64,000 nucleotides of DNA from Phycisphaerales bacterium UBA854 (GCA_002295885.1 DBGM01000023.1:1-64000), one strand, 5' to 3'; shown: positions 9,903 to 20,802, numbered from the stretch's first letter. The notes: a model not told the origin generated them from the sequence alone. Made by a program: numbers and translations.

Positions 9903-12305
9903 TCAGGACCATTCCTGCAGCACGAGCAGGAAGTCCAGGATGTCCACGGTGCCGTCCGTGTTGAGATCGGCGTCACCGCCGCCCTGGCCCCAGTCCGCGA
10001 TGACGCGGAGCAGGTCGAGGACGTTGACCGAACCGTCGGCGTTGATGTCGCCGAAGATCCCGTCGACGATGATGATCACATCATCGTCGTTGCTCACGGT
10101 GCCGTTGATGATGATCTCGTTGGCGTACACCTTGTAGCCATTGGTCACGAGGGTGCCGTCCACGATGAGGACGTCGCAGTAGATGGCTTCGCCATCGGCC
10201 TGCGTCTTGTTGTCGTTGTCGTGGTTGTCCACGAGGCTCGACGTGGAACTGGCGTCGATGACCAGGCTGCCCAGCGGGTAGTTGCCCGCGACACCCTGCT
10301 TGAGTCCATCGGTGCCGTTTCCGAGGTCCGCACTCATCACTTCGATGTTCTGGACGCCGCCGGCACGGCCGGTTGCGTTCAGTTCGGCCAGGCTCATGTC
10401 GAAGTTGGCCGCGTTGTTGATGGCGAGGTCGATGTTGCCGCCGACCCGGACAGCCCAGAACTCGTGGGGCATGCTCAGGCTGGTGCCTGCTCCGGCGGTG
10501 AAGTCGCCGGTGATGTTCATGCCATCGCCGGGCTGTGTTTCACTGCCACCTCGTCCGCCCTGATCGATCGTGCCGATGATCGTTCCTTCGTTGGTGAGAT
10601 TGCCAACCAGGAAGTATTCGCCGCGCAGGATGTCGATGGTGGCACCCGGTTTGTTGTACAGGTTGCCGATCTGAATCAGATCGCCGATGCCATTCATCGT
10701 GTTGTCGTTGGTCAGGTGGTGGATGATGGTTCCCTGAGCATTCAGCGACCCGGGGTTGGAGATCCCCTCGGATGCCGATTCAATGGAGGAGTATTCGCCC
10801 ATGACCGTGAAGTCACCCAGTGTCAGACTCTCTGACGTGGTGAAACTGGACGCTCTCCGCAGGATGGTGTTTCCGCTGATCGCGACGGGCGATCCCATCA
10901 CTTCAAGGCCCACGCCGTGGCGCACCACGACGGAATCCATCGAGATGCCGTCGCTTGCATTGATGCGACTGGTGCCATCGACACCCGAGTAGACGGTGGC
11001 GAGGGTTGCCGTGGTGGTGTTGAACGAGCCGCACCGGGACAAGATGATGTCCTGGGTGGTGTCGGCACCGCCCGGGAGCTTGCCGCCGGAACCGTCCACG
11101 GTGAACTGGACGCATTTGCCGTTGAAGTCGAACGTCTGCGTTTCAGCACTGAACGCTTCGGACTGGGCGACGATTCGGTCGCCCTCTTCCGCGTCCGCGA
11201 TAGCGTTGGCGAAGAACTCGTAGGTGGCGTTGGTTTCCAGGTTGACGTAGTTGGGGGGCACTTCGCAGTCGTCGATGATGCCGTCACCGTCGGAGTCGAG
11301 CTCGCACTCGTCCGGGGTGCCGTCGCCGTCGCAGTCCTCTGACGTGCCGTCCGCGATGTCGCAGGTGTCCGGAATGCCGTTGCCGTTGCAGTCGTTGGAC
11401 TGGCATTCGTCGGGCGTGCCGTTGCCGTCGCAGTCGCTGGACGTGCCGTCGGCGATGTCGCATTCGTCGGGAATGCCGTTGCCGTTGCAGTCGCTGGAGG
11501 TGCCGTCGGCGATGTCGTCGGCGTCATTGGTGCCGTTGTCGTTGCAGTCGAACGTCTGGCATTCGTCGGGCACGCCGTTCTCGTCGGAGTCCTGACTGGT
11601 GCCGCTGGAGATGTCGCAGCTGTCGTCGATGCCGTTGCTGTTGCAGTCCTCGAACTGCAGGCTGGCGTAGGTGACGTCGAGGGAGGCGGACAGGGTGACG
11701 GTCGCACCGGATGCGTCCTTGCCCTGGAGCAGGCCTTCGACGTGGACGGCCGTGTCGAATCCGATCACGGTCAGTCGGGCCACCCGGACCGCGTATTCCT
11801 CGCCGCAGCCGAAGCTGTAGAGATCGGAGTTGCCCTGGGCGTCGTCGGGGGTCACGAACCAGGCGCCGTTGTTGGCGTCGATGGCGCCACCGGCGGCAAA
11901 GGCGGTGAAGTCGATGCCCTGCACGGCCAGTGCGTTGTCGGTCTGATCGAGCAGGCCGATGGTCACGAAGCTGTCGTATTCCAGGCTGGGGAAGGCCGCA
12001 AAGAGGGCGGGGTTGATGTTCGTCGAGAGGTTGCCGCCGAAGGCGTTCTGCCAGAAGCTGCCGTCGGGCGTGCAGGTGATCATCTTCTGTACGGTGGAGT
12101 CGCCGGCCATGGCGTCCAGGCGGTCGCCGGCTTCCATGATCGCGAAGATGTCGATGGTGTAGTGGTCTCCGGCGGGTCCGTTGGTGCCGGTGATGTGGTT
12201 GGTGTCGACCAGCTGGGCATTCAGACCGAGCAGGTCGGCCTGGGCACCGGTGGCCAAGAGTGTGGAGGCCGCCGCGACGGTCCACCAATTGGTATGACGT
12301 GACAT
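9903..12305 (-). CDS. Secreted protein with DCNGNG-type calcium-binding repeats and dockerin-like C-terminus
   Basis: An 800-residue exported protein. The signal peptide is MSRHTNWWTVAAASTLLATGAQA. Residues ~20-210 are a beta-rich domain. Residues ~218-350 hold tandem Asp-rich repeats of the type D-C-N-G-N-G-I-P-D-E-C, resembling thrombospondin type 3 calcium-binding repeats with paired cysteines. A long Thr/Asn/Gly-rich region of beta-helix character follows. The last ~50 residues have two EF-hand-like dockerin loops (GDINADGSVNVLDLL and DLNTDGTVDILDFLL). The ATG at 12305 was chosen for the signal peptide and a GGAGGGAGAAG ribosome site. A U-tailed terminator follows the gene. Likely role: surface or extracellular adhesion/structural protein; the function is inferred. 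Confidence 0.85.
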   Translation of the reverse strand: MSRHTNWWTVAAASTLLATGAQADLLGLNAQLVDTNHITGTNGPAGDHYTIDIFAIMEAGDRLDAMAGDSTVQKMITCTPDGSFWQNAFGGNLSTNINPALFAAFPSLEYDSFVTIGLLDQTDNALAVQGIDFTAFAAGGAIDANNGAWFVTPDDAQGNSDLYSFGCGEEYAVRVARLTVIGFDTAVHVEGLLQGKDASGATVTLSASLDVTYASLQFEDCNSNGIDDSCDISSGTSQDSDENGVPDECQTFDCNDNGTNDADDIADGTSSDCNGNGIPDECDIADGTSSDCDGNGTPDECQSNDCNGNGIPDTCDIADGTSEDCDGDGTPDECELDSDGDGIIDDCEVPPNYVNLETNATYEFFANAIADAEEGDRIVAQSEAFSAETQTFDFNGKCVQFTVDGSGGKLPGGADTTQDIILSRCGSFNTTTATLATVYSGVDGTSRINASDGISMDSVVVRHGVGLEVMGSPVAISGNTILRRASSFTTSESLTLGDFTVMGEYSSIESASEGISNPGSLNAQGTIIHHLTNDNTMNGIGDLIQIGNLYNKPGATIDILRGEYFLVGNLTNEGTIIGTIDQGGRGGSETQPGDGMNITGDFTAGAGTSLSMPHEFWAVRVGGNIDLAINNAANFDMSLAELNATGRAGGVQNIEVMSADLGNGTDGLKQGVAGNYPLGSLVIDASSTSSLVDNHDNDNKTQADGEAIYCDVLIVDGTLVTNGYKVYANEIIINGTVSNDDDVIIIVDGIFGDINADGSVNVLDLLRVIADWGQGGGDADLNTDGTVDILDFLLVLQEWS
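11264..11652 (-). repeat. Tandem repeats encoding Cys/Asp-rich calcium-binding motifs
   Basis: About six imperfect repeats code for variants of D-C-x-G-N-G-x-P-D-E-C separated by IADGTSS-like linkers. The central copies are nearly identical at DNA level, consistent with recent duplication. Confidence 0.85.
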
Positions 12306-12543
12306 GTGATCTTCTCCCTCCCCCGGAGTTGAATCCAAGTCCAGTGCCACGCCCGACTTCGGATCGGCGGCACAGCCCTTCTCACATCGCAATCTAACAG
12401 TCCGCCGCGGATCCGGGGACTCAGAAGTGCGGTGATTGTCGTTGTTTTTCGGGCCACGCACCACGAAAGAGGCCTTGGGAGCCTCCCGAAGGAGATCAGT
12501 CGCTAGCATGGCCGCCGATCCACGAGCACCAAGGAGAATCACC

Positions 12544-12906
12544 GTGTCCGAACTGCAGTCCACGATCGATTTCGAGACCTTCACCCGGCTCGACCTTCGG
12601 GTCGCCACCATCCGCAAGGCGGAGCATCATCCGGACGCGGATCGCCTGCTGCGGTTGCAGCTGGACGACGGAACCGAGGAGGGGCGGCAGGTCTGCGCCG
12701 GCATCCGGAAGTGGATCGAGGATCCGTCCACTCTGGAAGGTTCCCAGGTGGTGATCGTGGCCAACCTCGAGCCCCGTGTGATCCGGGGAGAGCGAAGTGA
12801 GGGAATGGTGCTGGCTGCGACCGCGGCCGATGGGGAAGGCAACACCACCGATCTCGCCGTGGTGCGGATCGATCATCCGCTGCCGGCCGGTTCCCGCGTC
12901 AGTTGA
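12544..12906 (+). CDS. Small tRNA-binding (OB-fold) protein, MetRS beta/CsaA-like
   Basis: A 120-residue stand-alone tRNA-binding domain of the EMAP/Trbp111 type. Signatures are DFETFTRLDLRVATI, AEHHPDADRLLRLQL, RQVCAGI and LEPRVIRGERSEGMVLAA. Such proteins bind the tRNA elbow or act as a chaperone (CsaA), or as the MetRS C-terminal subunit. The GTG at 12544 was chosen because AAGGAG lies 7 nt upstream; an ATG at 12508 in the same frame has AAGGAG 13 nt away. It diverges from the secreted repeat protein; about 240 bp separate the two starts. Confidence 0.9.
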   Translation: MSELQSTIDFETFTRLDLRVATIRKAEHHPDADRLLRLQLDDGTEEGRQVCAGIRKWIEDPSTLEGSQVVIVANLEPRVIRGERSEGMVLAATAADGEGNTTDLAVVRIDHPLPAGSRVS

Positions 12907-12925
12907 ATCGGATACCGGGGTCGGA

Positions 12926-14770
12926 TCAGTCGTCGTCGGTCGCGTCCTCGTCCGATTGCGGAGTGGAGGCCGGGACGTAGTTGTTCCGCTCCATCAGCGA
13001 CTCCAGAGTGAAGGAGTCCACCATCGGATTGGTTCCGTCGAGTTCGTCCATCTGGATGAGCGATCCGAGCAGTCCGCTGGATGCCATCTGGTTGAACTCG
13101 TTCAGCGTGATCGGCGTGCGCTTGTTGAGCTGCACCACGACCAGTGCGAGGTTGTCCTCGGAGGGATAGACCTCGACGCGTTCCGTGACGTCGAGGTCCG
13201 CAAGGGAGCCGTCCTGCTGGAGTCGTGCGACTTCGTCCAGCACGGCCGAGACCACGGCCTCGTCCTCGCCGAGTCCGGGGATCACCGGAGGGGACTTGGG
13301 CATCGAGTTCTGGTTCTGGAGGAAGAACTGCACGAAGCGGGGGTCGTACTGCCGAAGGGAGGCGGCCTGCACGCGGGCGTTCCTCGCATCGGCCAGTCCG
13401 CTCAGTCCGTCATTGTGGGCCTGCATCCGGACCGCATCGATCTCGGACGTGAGTTCCTGGTAGTGGGCCAGCCGGTTGAGATCGCGAACGAGGTCCTCGC
13501 GGGCTTCGTCCACCGAGGCGGGCGGGCGGGAGGCGTCGGTCTCGATGATCCGGAAGGCGTAGAGGTCGCCCTGGCGGTCTTCGAGGACCGGACCGGCCAC
13601 GTCCAACTGGACCGGGTAGAGGCCGGTGCCGCCGAACTCCTTGGCCTGCTTCACCAGATCGACCAGTCCGATGGGGCGCTGGCCGTACTTGTCCGTGTTG
13701 GCCAGTCCGACGCCGTCCAGCGAACGCAGTCCGTTGAGCTCGGTCAGGCCATCGCTGCGGTCGACGGTCGGGGCATCGATCTCGAAGTCCGTCTGGAGCG
13801 AGGCCCCCAGGTCGTCGAAGGCCAGCCGTCGGTCGTTCCAGTCGTCGGGAAGGATGATGAAGCCGTTGGATTCCGAGAATCCGCGGCGGGGATTGCGCAG
13901 ACGGTCCGCGATGACCCGCTTGAGTTCCTTGCGACGCTGCTCGGTGAGCTCGTCGAGGAGACGGGTGCGGACGGTCGCGGGAATCTCGGCGCCGGCCTCA
14001 ACCGCCGGAATGCCGGCTTCGCCTTCGTTTCGGCGCCAGTACTTCCGGAGTTCGATGTCGTTCATGGCGTCGCTGTTCTCGATCGAACTGCGAATCGTTT
14101 CCTTGGGGATCCGGATCCACTCGATGGTGGCGCGGTCCGGGAGTCGGTATCCGAAACCGTGGTCGCCTTCGCCGGGTTCGGTCTCGCCCCAGGCGTCGAG
14201 GTGGGCCTGCAGTTCCTCCTCGGTGGGATCGATCGCGACTGCAGGAGTCTCGGCCTTCAGCGAGACGATCTGGACGTCGGCCGAGTCGAACAGGCGACGG
14301 CCTTCGAGGCGGAGTCGGCGGTCGGACATCGGACTGCTGGCGGCGAGGTGGGTGAGGTAGTTGGCGATGCCGGCCCAGTTGGCGTAGGTCTGCTGGACCA
14401 CCATCGGCGGGATGCCGGTGTTGCGGCTGATGTCGATGGCGGAGTCGACCGGGATCGGGCTGGTCGCCGTGCCGCCGATCATGCCGGCCGACTTGGCCTC
14501 GTGGACCAGCAGGTACCAGAGCTCCCAGTTGTCGACAAGGCCGATGAAGGGGAGCTGGAGCCCGAGGCGATCCACCAGTTGGGCCTGATTCTGGATGTTG
14601 GTCAGTTCCGATCGGGTGATCGATTCGCCGTCGATGGTGCCGACGACGGCCCGCTGGGCCCCCATGCCCGAGAGCAGGGAGGGGATCTCGGGCATCAGGA
14701 AGATGACCATGAGACCACTCCCGAAGATCGCGAGCAGCCACTTGTTGTACTTGCGGAGGAACTTGTTCAT
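12926..14770 (-). CDS. Membrane-anchored SurA/PpiD-like periplasmic folding factor
   Basis: A 614-residue protein with a single N-terminal membrane segment (WLLAIFGSGLMVIFLMP) and a large exported part. GTIDGESITRSELTNIQ is the typical opening of SurA_N/PpiD chaperone domains. No clear parvulin catalytic block is visible (no obvious H-x-G-x-x-H), so it may be a chaperone without isomerase activity. The C-terminus is acidic (DEDATDDD). The gene lies 34 nt after rpsD on the same strand. Assignment rests on architecture and the N-terminal domain. Confidence 0.65.
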   Translation of the reverse strand: MNKFLRKYNKWLLAIFGSGLMVIFLMPEIPSLLSGMGAQRAVVGTIDGESITRSELTNIQNQAQLVDRLGLQLPFIGLVDNWELWYLLVHEAKSAGMIGGTATSPIPVDSAIDISRNTGIPPMVVQQTYANWAGIANYLTHLAASSPMSDRRLRLEGRRLFDSADVQIVSLKAETPAVAIDPTEEELQAHLDAWGETEPGEGDHGFGYRLPDRATIEWIRIPKETIRSSIENSDAMNDIELRKYWRRNEGEAGIPAVEAGAEIPATVRTRLLDELTEQRRKELKRVIADRLRNPRRGFSESNGFIILPDDWNDRRLAFDDLGASLQTDFEIDAPTVDRSDGLTELNGLRSLDGVGLANTDKYGQRPIGLVDLVKQAKEFGGTGLYPVQLDVAGPVLEDRQGDLYAFRIIETDASRPPASVDEAREDLVRDLNRLAHYQELTSEIDAVRMQAHNDGLSGLADARNARVQAASLRQYDPRFVQFFLQNQNSMPKSPPVIPGLGEDEAVVSAVLDEVARLQQDGSLADLDVTERVEVYPSEDNLALVVVQLNKRTPITLNEFNQMASSGLLGSLIQMDELDGTNPMVDSFTLESLMERNNYVPASTPQSDEDATDDD

Positions 14771-14804
14771 GGATGCATCGTTCCGGCGTGCGCCGGGGCC
14801 GGGA

Positions 14805-15404
14805 TCAGCGGTAGAACTCGACGATCAGGTTGGTGTTGACGTCGAAGGGGATCTGGTCCGGAACCGGAGTGGCGATGATTCGAGCCGAAAGTTCGGAGGG
14901 ATTCAGCTCGAGCCAGCTGGGGATGATGTGCCCCGCCAGTGATTCCATGTTCTCGCGGACGACCTTGTGGATGCCGTCCTTCAGCGTGATCACGTCACCG
15001 GGCTTGAGCGGGATGCTCGGCTTGTCGGCTTTCCGGCCGTTCACCAGGACGTGTCCGTGGGTCACCATCTGACGTGCGGCCCAGATGGTCCGTACGAAGC
15101 CGCTGCGGCGGATGGCGTTGTCAAGACGCGATTCCAGAAGCTGGAGGAGCAGTTCGCCCGTGTTGCCCTTGCGGCGGTTCGCCTCGTCGACGTACCGGCG
15201 GAACTGCTTCTCCATGATGTTGTAGTGGTAGCGGACCTTCTGTTTCTCGATCAGGCGGATGCCGTAGTCCTTGGGACGACGTCCCCGGTACCCGTGCATG
15301 CCCGGCGCGTTGAGCTGCCGACGGGCGGTGTGCTTGGGGATGTCGGCGATGGGAACACCGACTCGACGGGACAGTTTCACCTTGGGACCGAGATAGCGAG
15401 CCAC
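14805..15404 (-). CDS. rpsD: 30S ribosomal protein S4
   Basis: A 199-residue primary rRNA-binding protein of the small subunit body. It begins MARYLGPKVKLSRR and has the S4 RNA-binding domain around residues 90-155 (RLDNAIRRSGF, ARQMVTHGHVLVNG). The N-terminus lacks the four-cysteine zinc site found in some S4 proteins (C- form). The start is GTG, 7 nt after AGGAG. It stands outside any visible ribosomal operon and has its own promoter just upstream. Confidence 0.98.
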   Translation of the reverse strand: MARYLGPKVKLSRRVGVPIADIPKHTARRQLNAPGMHGYRGRRPKDYGIRLIEKQKVRYHYNIMEKQFRRYVDEANRRKGNTGELLLQLLESRLDNAIRRSGFVRTIWAARQMVTHGHVLVNGRKADKPSIPLKPGDVITLKDGIHKVVRENMESLAGHIIPSWLELNPSELSARIIATPVPDQIPFDVNTNLIVEFYR

Positions 15405-15467
15405 GGAAATACTCCTGCAAAATCACGACCCCCCGTCCTCCTCGGGACGGGAAGGGCCAAGCGGGGT

Positions 15468-15496
15468 ATTGAATCGTTTTTTGGCCTCCAAGTCAA
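15468..15496 (-). promoter_or_regulatory. Predicted sigma-70 promoter of rpsD
   Basis: On the minus strand TTGACT (15496-15491) and TTCAAT (15473-15468) are separated by exactly 17 bp. The start codon of rpsD lies about 60 bp further on. Confidence 0.55.
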
Positions 15497-15518
15497 GGCC
15501 AACCCGTACTGCGGAGCC

Positions 15519-17432
15519 CTAATAGGCCCGGCGATCCTCGCCCTCGCGCCAGTTCAGATAAGCCCGGTTGAGGACCTTGTAGCCCCCTGGAGTGGGGTAT
15601 CGACCGGTGAAGTACCAGTCTCCGGAATGGGCCGGCATGGCGTCCTGAAGCCCCTTGATGTCCTGATAGACCACGTTTAGTTCACCCTTCCAGGGAACAT
15701 CGTCCGGCCGGACGAGTTCGGCGACCTTCTGGCCGATCTGGGTCAGGGTGAACGGTTCGTAGATTCTGGCCACGTGGTTCACCATCTCCTCCGGCGGGAG
15801 GTCCTGCTGGGCCCGGCAGTCGTGTTCCACGGCCTCCAGCAGGTCCGACTGGCCGTGCTCCTCGAGCAGGGCGACCGCGGCCTGGAAGGCGATGAAGCGG
15901 TGGAGCTGGCTCATGTCGATTCCGTAGCAGTCGGGGTACATGATCGGAGGGGCGGAGGAGGCGACGATGATCCGTCTCGGATTCAGACGGCTGAGGATCG
16001 TGATGATCGATTCCCGGAGGGTGGTTCCCCTGACGATCGAGTCGTCGAGCACCACCAGGGTGTCTTCGGGCTGGACCACGTGGCGGGTGATGTCGTAGAT
16101 GTGCATCACCAGATCGCGGCGTGCCGCATCGTGGGTGATGAACGTCCGGAGCCGCTGGTCCTTGTGTGCCACCTTCTCGGCCCGGACCCGGAAGTTCATC
16201 GCGCGACGGAACTCCTCGGGATCTGGAGTGCCTGCCTCCACGGTTTTCCAGAAGTGTTCGCCGCGGTGCGTCTTCACCTGTCGTTCCACTTCCTCGACGA
16301 GTCCGAAGAATGCGGACTCCGCGGTGTTGGGCACGTAGCTGATCACGGCGTGCTCCACGTCGTGATCGATGGATTCGAGGATCGGACGGGCCAGGTTTCG
16401 CCCCAGCTGCTTGCGTTCCTCGTAGATGTCCGGATCGTTGCCGCGGCTGAAGTAGATTCGCTCGAAGGTGCACTGGCGGAGTTCCACCGGTTCGGTGAAG
16501 GGCACGTGTTCGACGCGGCCGTCCCGCTTCATGACCAGCACGTGGCCGGGGGCGATGGTGCGGATGTCGTCGACCTCCGCGGCGAAGGTGCTCATCAGCG
16601 GGGGGCGTTCGGACGCCACCGCGATGACGTCGTCGTCCTCGTACCAAAACAGGGGGCGGATGCCGGCCGGATCCCGGCAGACGAAGGCATCTCCGTTGCC
16701 GAGCAGCCCGGCGAAGGCATAGCCGCCGTCCCACTGTTCGGAGGCCCGTCGCAGCACCCGCACGATGTCCAGATCGCGCGAGATCGCGTCGGCGAGTTCC
16801 CGTCCCTCCAGGCGAAGGAACGATTCGGGTCCCATCGTCGATCGCAGGTGACGGTGCTCCAGGTCGAGGAAGTATCCGACCCGTTCGAGGATGACCTGGG
16901 TGTCCGAGTCGCCGACCGGATTGAGGCCGTATTCCAGAAGCTGCTGGAAGAGGGCTTCGGAGTTGGTCATGTTGAAGTTGCCCGCGAGCGCGAGGTTGCG
17001 GCTGGACGTGTTGTCCTTGCGCACCAGCGGGTGGCAGTTCTGGATGGAGTTCTTCGAGTGCGTCCCGTACCGCAGGTGTCCGATGTAGACGTCTCCGAGC
17101 AGTCCGCATCGGCGCTTGAGTTCGGTGGCGTCGAACGTGCGCTTGGAACGGTACACGGGTGCGAGTTCCCGGGTGACCGCATCGAAGATGCGCTCGATCG
17201 CGTTGTGCTTCGTCGATCGCAGCCGCCGCAGGTAGGGGACGCCCGGCGGCATGTCGAACTTGACGGTCGCGATGCCTGCGCCGTCCTGCCCCCGGTTGTG
17301 CTGCTTCTCCATGAGGAGGTGGAGTCGACGCACCGCCCACGCCGCGTCGCCATGAAGTTCCTGGAGTTCGTCCAGGGACCTCTTGGGTCGAACCAGGGCA
17401 AGACCGCATTCATGGCCGATGAAGTCGCTCAT
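15519..17432 (-). CDS. purF: Amidophosphoribosyltransferase, long form
   Basis: A 637-residue protein for the first committed step of purine synthesis (PRPP plus glutamine to phosphoribosylamine). Cys9 would be the N-terminal nucleophile after removal of an eight-residue propeptide (HE|CGLALVRP). NRGQDGAGIA and GHLRYGTHS belong to the Ntn glutaminase domain. The PRPP-binding loop is VVLDDSIVRGTT near residue 460. It is ~130 residues longer than E. coli PurF (505), with extra sequence between the domains and at the C-terminus, like the ~630-residue paralogues known from Bacteroidetes. Whether it is the main PurF or a second copy cannot be told here. Confidence 0.85.
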   Translation of the reverse strand: MSDFIGHECGLALVRPKRSLDELQELHGDAAWAVRRLHLLMEKQHNRGQDGAGIATVKFDMPPGVPYLRRLRSTKHNAIERIFDAVTRELAPVYRSKRTFDATELKRRCGLLGDVYIGHLRYGTHSKNSIQNCHPLVRKDNTSSRNLALAGNFNMTNSEALFQQLLEYGLNPVGDSDTQVILERVGYFLDLEHRHLRSTMGPESFLRLEGRELADAISRDLDIVRVLRRASEQWDGGYAFAGLLGNGDAFVCRDPAGIRPLFWYEDDDVIAVASERPPLMSTFAAEVDDIRTIAPGHVLVMKRDGRVEHVPFTEPVELRQCTFERIYFSRGNDPDIYEERKQLGRNLARPILESIDHDVEHAVISYVPNTAESAFFGLVEEVERQVKTHRGEHFWKTVEAGTPDPEEFRRAMNFRVRAEKVAHKDQRLRTFITHDAARRDLVMHIYDITRHVVQPEDTLVVLDDSIVRGTTLRESIITILSRLNPRRIIVASSAPPIMYPDCYGIDMSQLHRFIAFQAAVALLEEHGQSDLLEAVEHDCRAQQDLPPEEMVNHVARIYEPFTLTQIGQKVAELVRPDDVPWKGELNVVYQDIKGLQDAMPAHSGDWYFTGRYPTPGGYKVLNRAYLNWREGEDRRAY

Positions 17433-17481
17433 GAGGCTGGACAGGGTACCCGTCCCCGGCCGATTGAGGAAACCGGACGGA

Positions 17482-18900
17482 TCAGGCGGACGGGGCGGTT
17501 TCGGTGGTGGTCGAGCACCCGGCCCGATTCCAGGCCGTCATCCCTCCGAGCTGGTCGATGATTCCGGTAGCGCCGGCCCGTTCCAGCAGGGCGGCCGCGA
17601 TCGCGGACCGGTAGCCTCCGTTGCAGACCGTGACCACCGGGTCGCCGCCGACGAAACGGTCGACCTGCCGGGGCAGTTCGGGCAGGGGCACGTGGACCGC
17701 CCCGTCGATGTGTCCGTTGTTCCACTCCACATCGGTGCGGACGTCCAGGACGCACAGCGGTTCGCCGGCGTCGAGTCGCTCCTGGAGTTCGGTGGAGGGG
17801 ATCACCTCGTGCCGTGCCGTCTCCAGTCCGGAGTCAATCCAGCCCTGTACGCCTCCGGTCAGATGGCCCGCGATCCGATCCAGTCCGACCCGGACCAGGC
17901 CCCGCACGGCGGCTTCGACGTTTCGATCGGAGTTGCCGGCAAGGATGATGGGGGTGTCCGCATCGAGCATCCAGGCCGACCACATCGAGAAGTTCTTGCC
18001 GAGACCGATGCAGACGGAGCCCGGGACGTGGCCGCGTCCGAAGTCGGTCTGCGACCGCAGATCCAGCACCACATGCCCCTGTCCCATGAGTCGTCCGGCG
18101 TCCTCCGGAGTGATCGACGGGCCGGCGGAGATCGGTCCCAGGGTCGCGGGGCCGCGGCTGTTGAGCACCTTCATCCGGGTGTAGTAATCCGGACGGGGGG
18201 GGAGGTTGGCAAGCATCCGCTGCACGAACTGGTCCTGGTCCAGGGTCGGATCGAGCATCGGGTTCGTGAGGCGTTCGTAGCCGAGCGTCGACATCGGCCG
18301 GCCGCTCATTCCGGCGCCGCACATGGATCCGGCCCCGTGTCCGGGATGGATCTCCAGGGAATCCGGAAGCGACGCCAGTGAGGCGACGCTCTGGTGCAGT
18401 TGTCGGGCCAGTGCGTCGGTGGCGTCCGCTCCCAGCAGATCGGGTCGTCCCAACGAGCCCACGAAGAGGAAGTCTCCGCTGAGCATCGCCATGGGGGTGC
18501 CGGGGCTGCGATGGACATCGAAGACCAGCCAGCTCAGATGCTCCGGGGTGTGTCCGGGGGTGTGCATGGCCTGCAGCCGCACTCCTCCGAGTTCGATCTC
18601 ATCGCCGTGCTGCACCGGGGTGTGCGGATAGCCGACTTCGAACTGCTCTCCGCGGTCGTAGGCGGACAGACGCAGGGTGGCACCGGTTCGTTCGGCAAGT
18701 TCCCGTGCCCCGGAGGCGTAGTCGGCGTGGATGTGCGTCTCCAGGACCTCCGTGATCTCGACGCCATGGGAACGGGCGAAGTCCAGGTACACGTCGATGT
18801 CGCGCATCGGGTCGACGATGGCGATCCGCTTGGCGCCCTGGCAGCCGACCGCGTAGGCGTACTGGGAGAGGCCAGGTTCGGTGATTCGCTCGAAGATCAT
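17482..18900 (-). CDS. Persulfide dioxygenase-like MBL protein with two rhodanese domains (CstB-like)
   Basis: A 472-residue cytoplasmic protein. Residues 1-240 are a metallo-beta-lactamase fold of the ETHE1/persulfide dioxygenase group: THIHADYASG, TPGHTPEHLSW, SGDFLFVGSLGRPDLLG and HPGHGAGSMCG supply the iron ligands. A first rhodanese domain (~260-360) has no catalytic Cys (LAGNSDRN in its place). The second (~370-460) keeps it (VCNGGYRSA). This order, MBL, pseudo-rhodanese, rhodanese, is that of CstB, which oxidises persulfide and makes thiosulfate. ATG 18900 was chosen because AAGGA lies 9 nt upstream; an in-frame ATG at 18909 touches that site. Confidence 0.85.
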   Translation of the reverse strand: MIFERITEPGLSQYAYAVGCQGAKRIAIVDPMRDIDVYLDFARSHGVEITEVLETHIHADYASGARELAERTGATLRLSAYDRGEQFEVGYPHTPVQHGDEIELGGVRLQAMHTPGHTPEHLSWLVFDVHRSPGTPMAMLSGDFLFVGSLGRPDLLGADATDALARQLHQSVASLASLPDSLEIHPGHGAGSMCGAGMSGRPMSTLGYERLTNPMLDPTLDQDQFVQRMLANLPPRPDYYTRMKVLNSRGPATLGPISAGPSITPEDAGRLMGQGHVVLDLRSQTDFGRGHVPGSVCIGLGKNFSMWSAWMLDADTPIILAGNSDRNVEAAVRGLVRVGLDRIAGHLTGGVQGWIDSGLETARHEVIPSTELQERLDAGEPLCVLDVRTDVEWNNGHIDGAVHVPLPELPRQVDRFVGGDPVVTVCNGGYRSAIAAALLERAGATGIIDQLGGMTAWNRAGCSTTTETAPSA

Positions 18901-18991
18901 CTCATCCATTCCTTGCTGCGGGTTGAACCACTACAGGGTAGCCGGACGGGGGACCGCGGTCCGGGATACGGCATCCTGCTACCGTGTTGGC

Positions 18992-19296
18992 ATGGAATCC
19001 GACGCATCAGCTCCGGGACCCGAAGTCGAGGCGGCCATGGCCAGGTGGTCCCAGCTCCACGACTTCGCACGTCGCTCGCACGCCCTTTCCGGGCCGGGGG
19101 CGGTGCTCGTGGAGCGGCGGACGATCCTGGACGCGGGGGAGGAGGACGTGATTCCGATGAACTACGTCGCCGCCCAGGACGTGCCCTCGGGCGACGACTT
19201 CCGCCCGCTGATGCTTCAGATCGATCCGGAGCGACAGCTCATGCTCATCCTCGGAGGGGACGGGCTCGATGAGACGGTGCTGGTGCTCGAGCGGAA

Positions 19297-19303
<7 letters not shown>
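18992..19303 (+). CDS. Hypothetical protein, 103 residues
   Basis: No family recognised. A small acidic soluble protein with a short helical N-terminus, a central strand segment (GAVLVERRTILDAGEEDVIP) and a beta-rich C-terminus (LMLILGGDGLDETVLVLER). It sits alone on the plus strand, facing away from the CstB-like gene and overlapping the end of ahcY by 7 bp in convergent orientation. No clear ribosome site precedes the ATG. It may be real because its codon use resembles that of its neighbours. Confidence 0.55.

Positions 19304-20802
<1,499 letters not shown>

Noticed and set aside
9903..10060. Cellulosome component because of the dockerin-like end
   Set aside because: No cohesin, cellulase or scaffoldin gene is in the window, and such ends are common in planctomycete secreted proteins.
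11264..11652. CRISPR-like repeat array
   Set aside because: The repeats are in frame, code for calcium-binding motifs and have no unique spacers.
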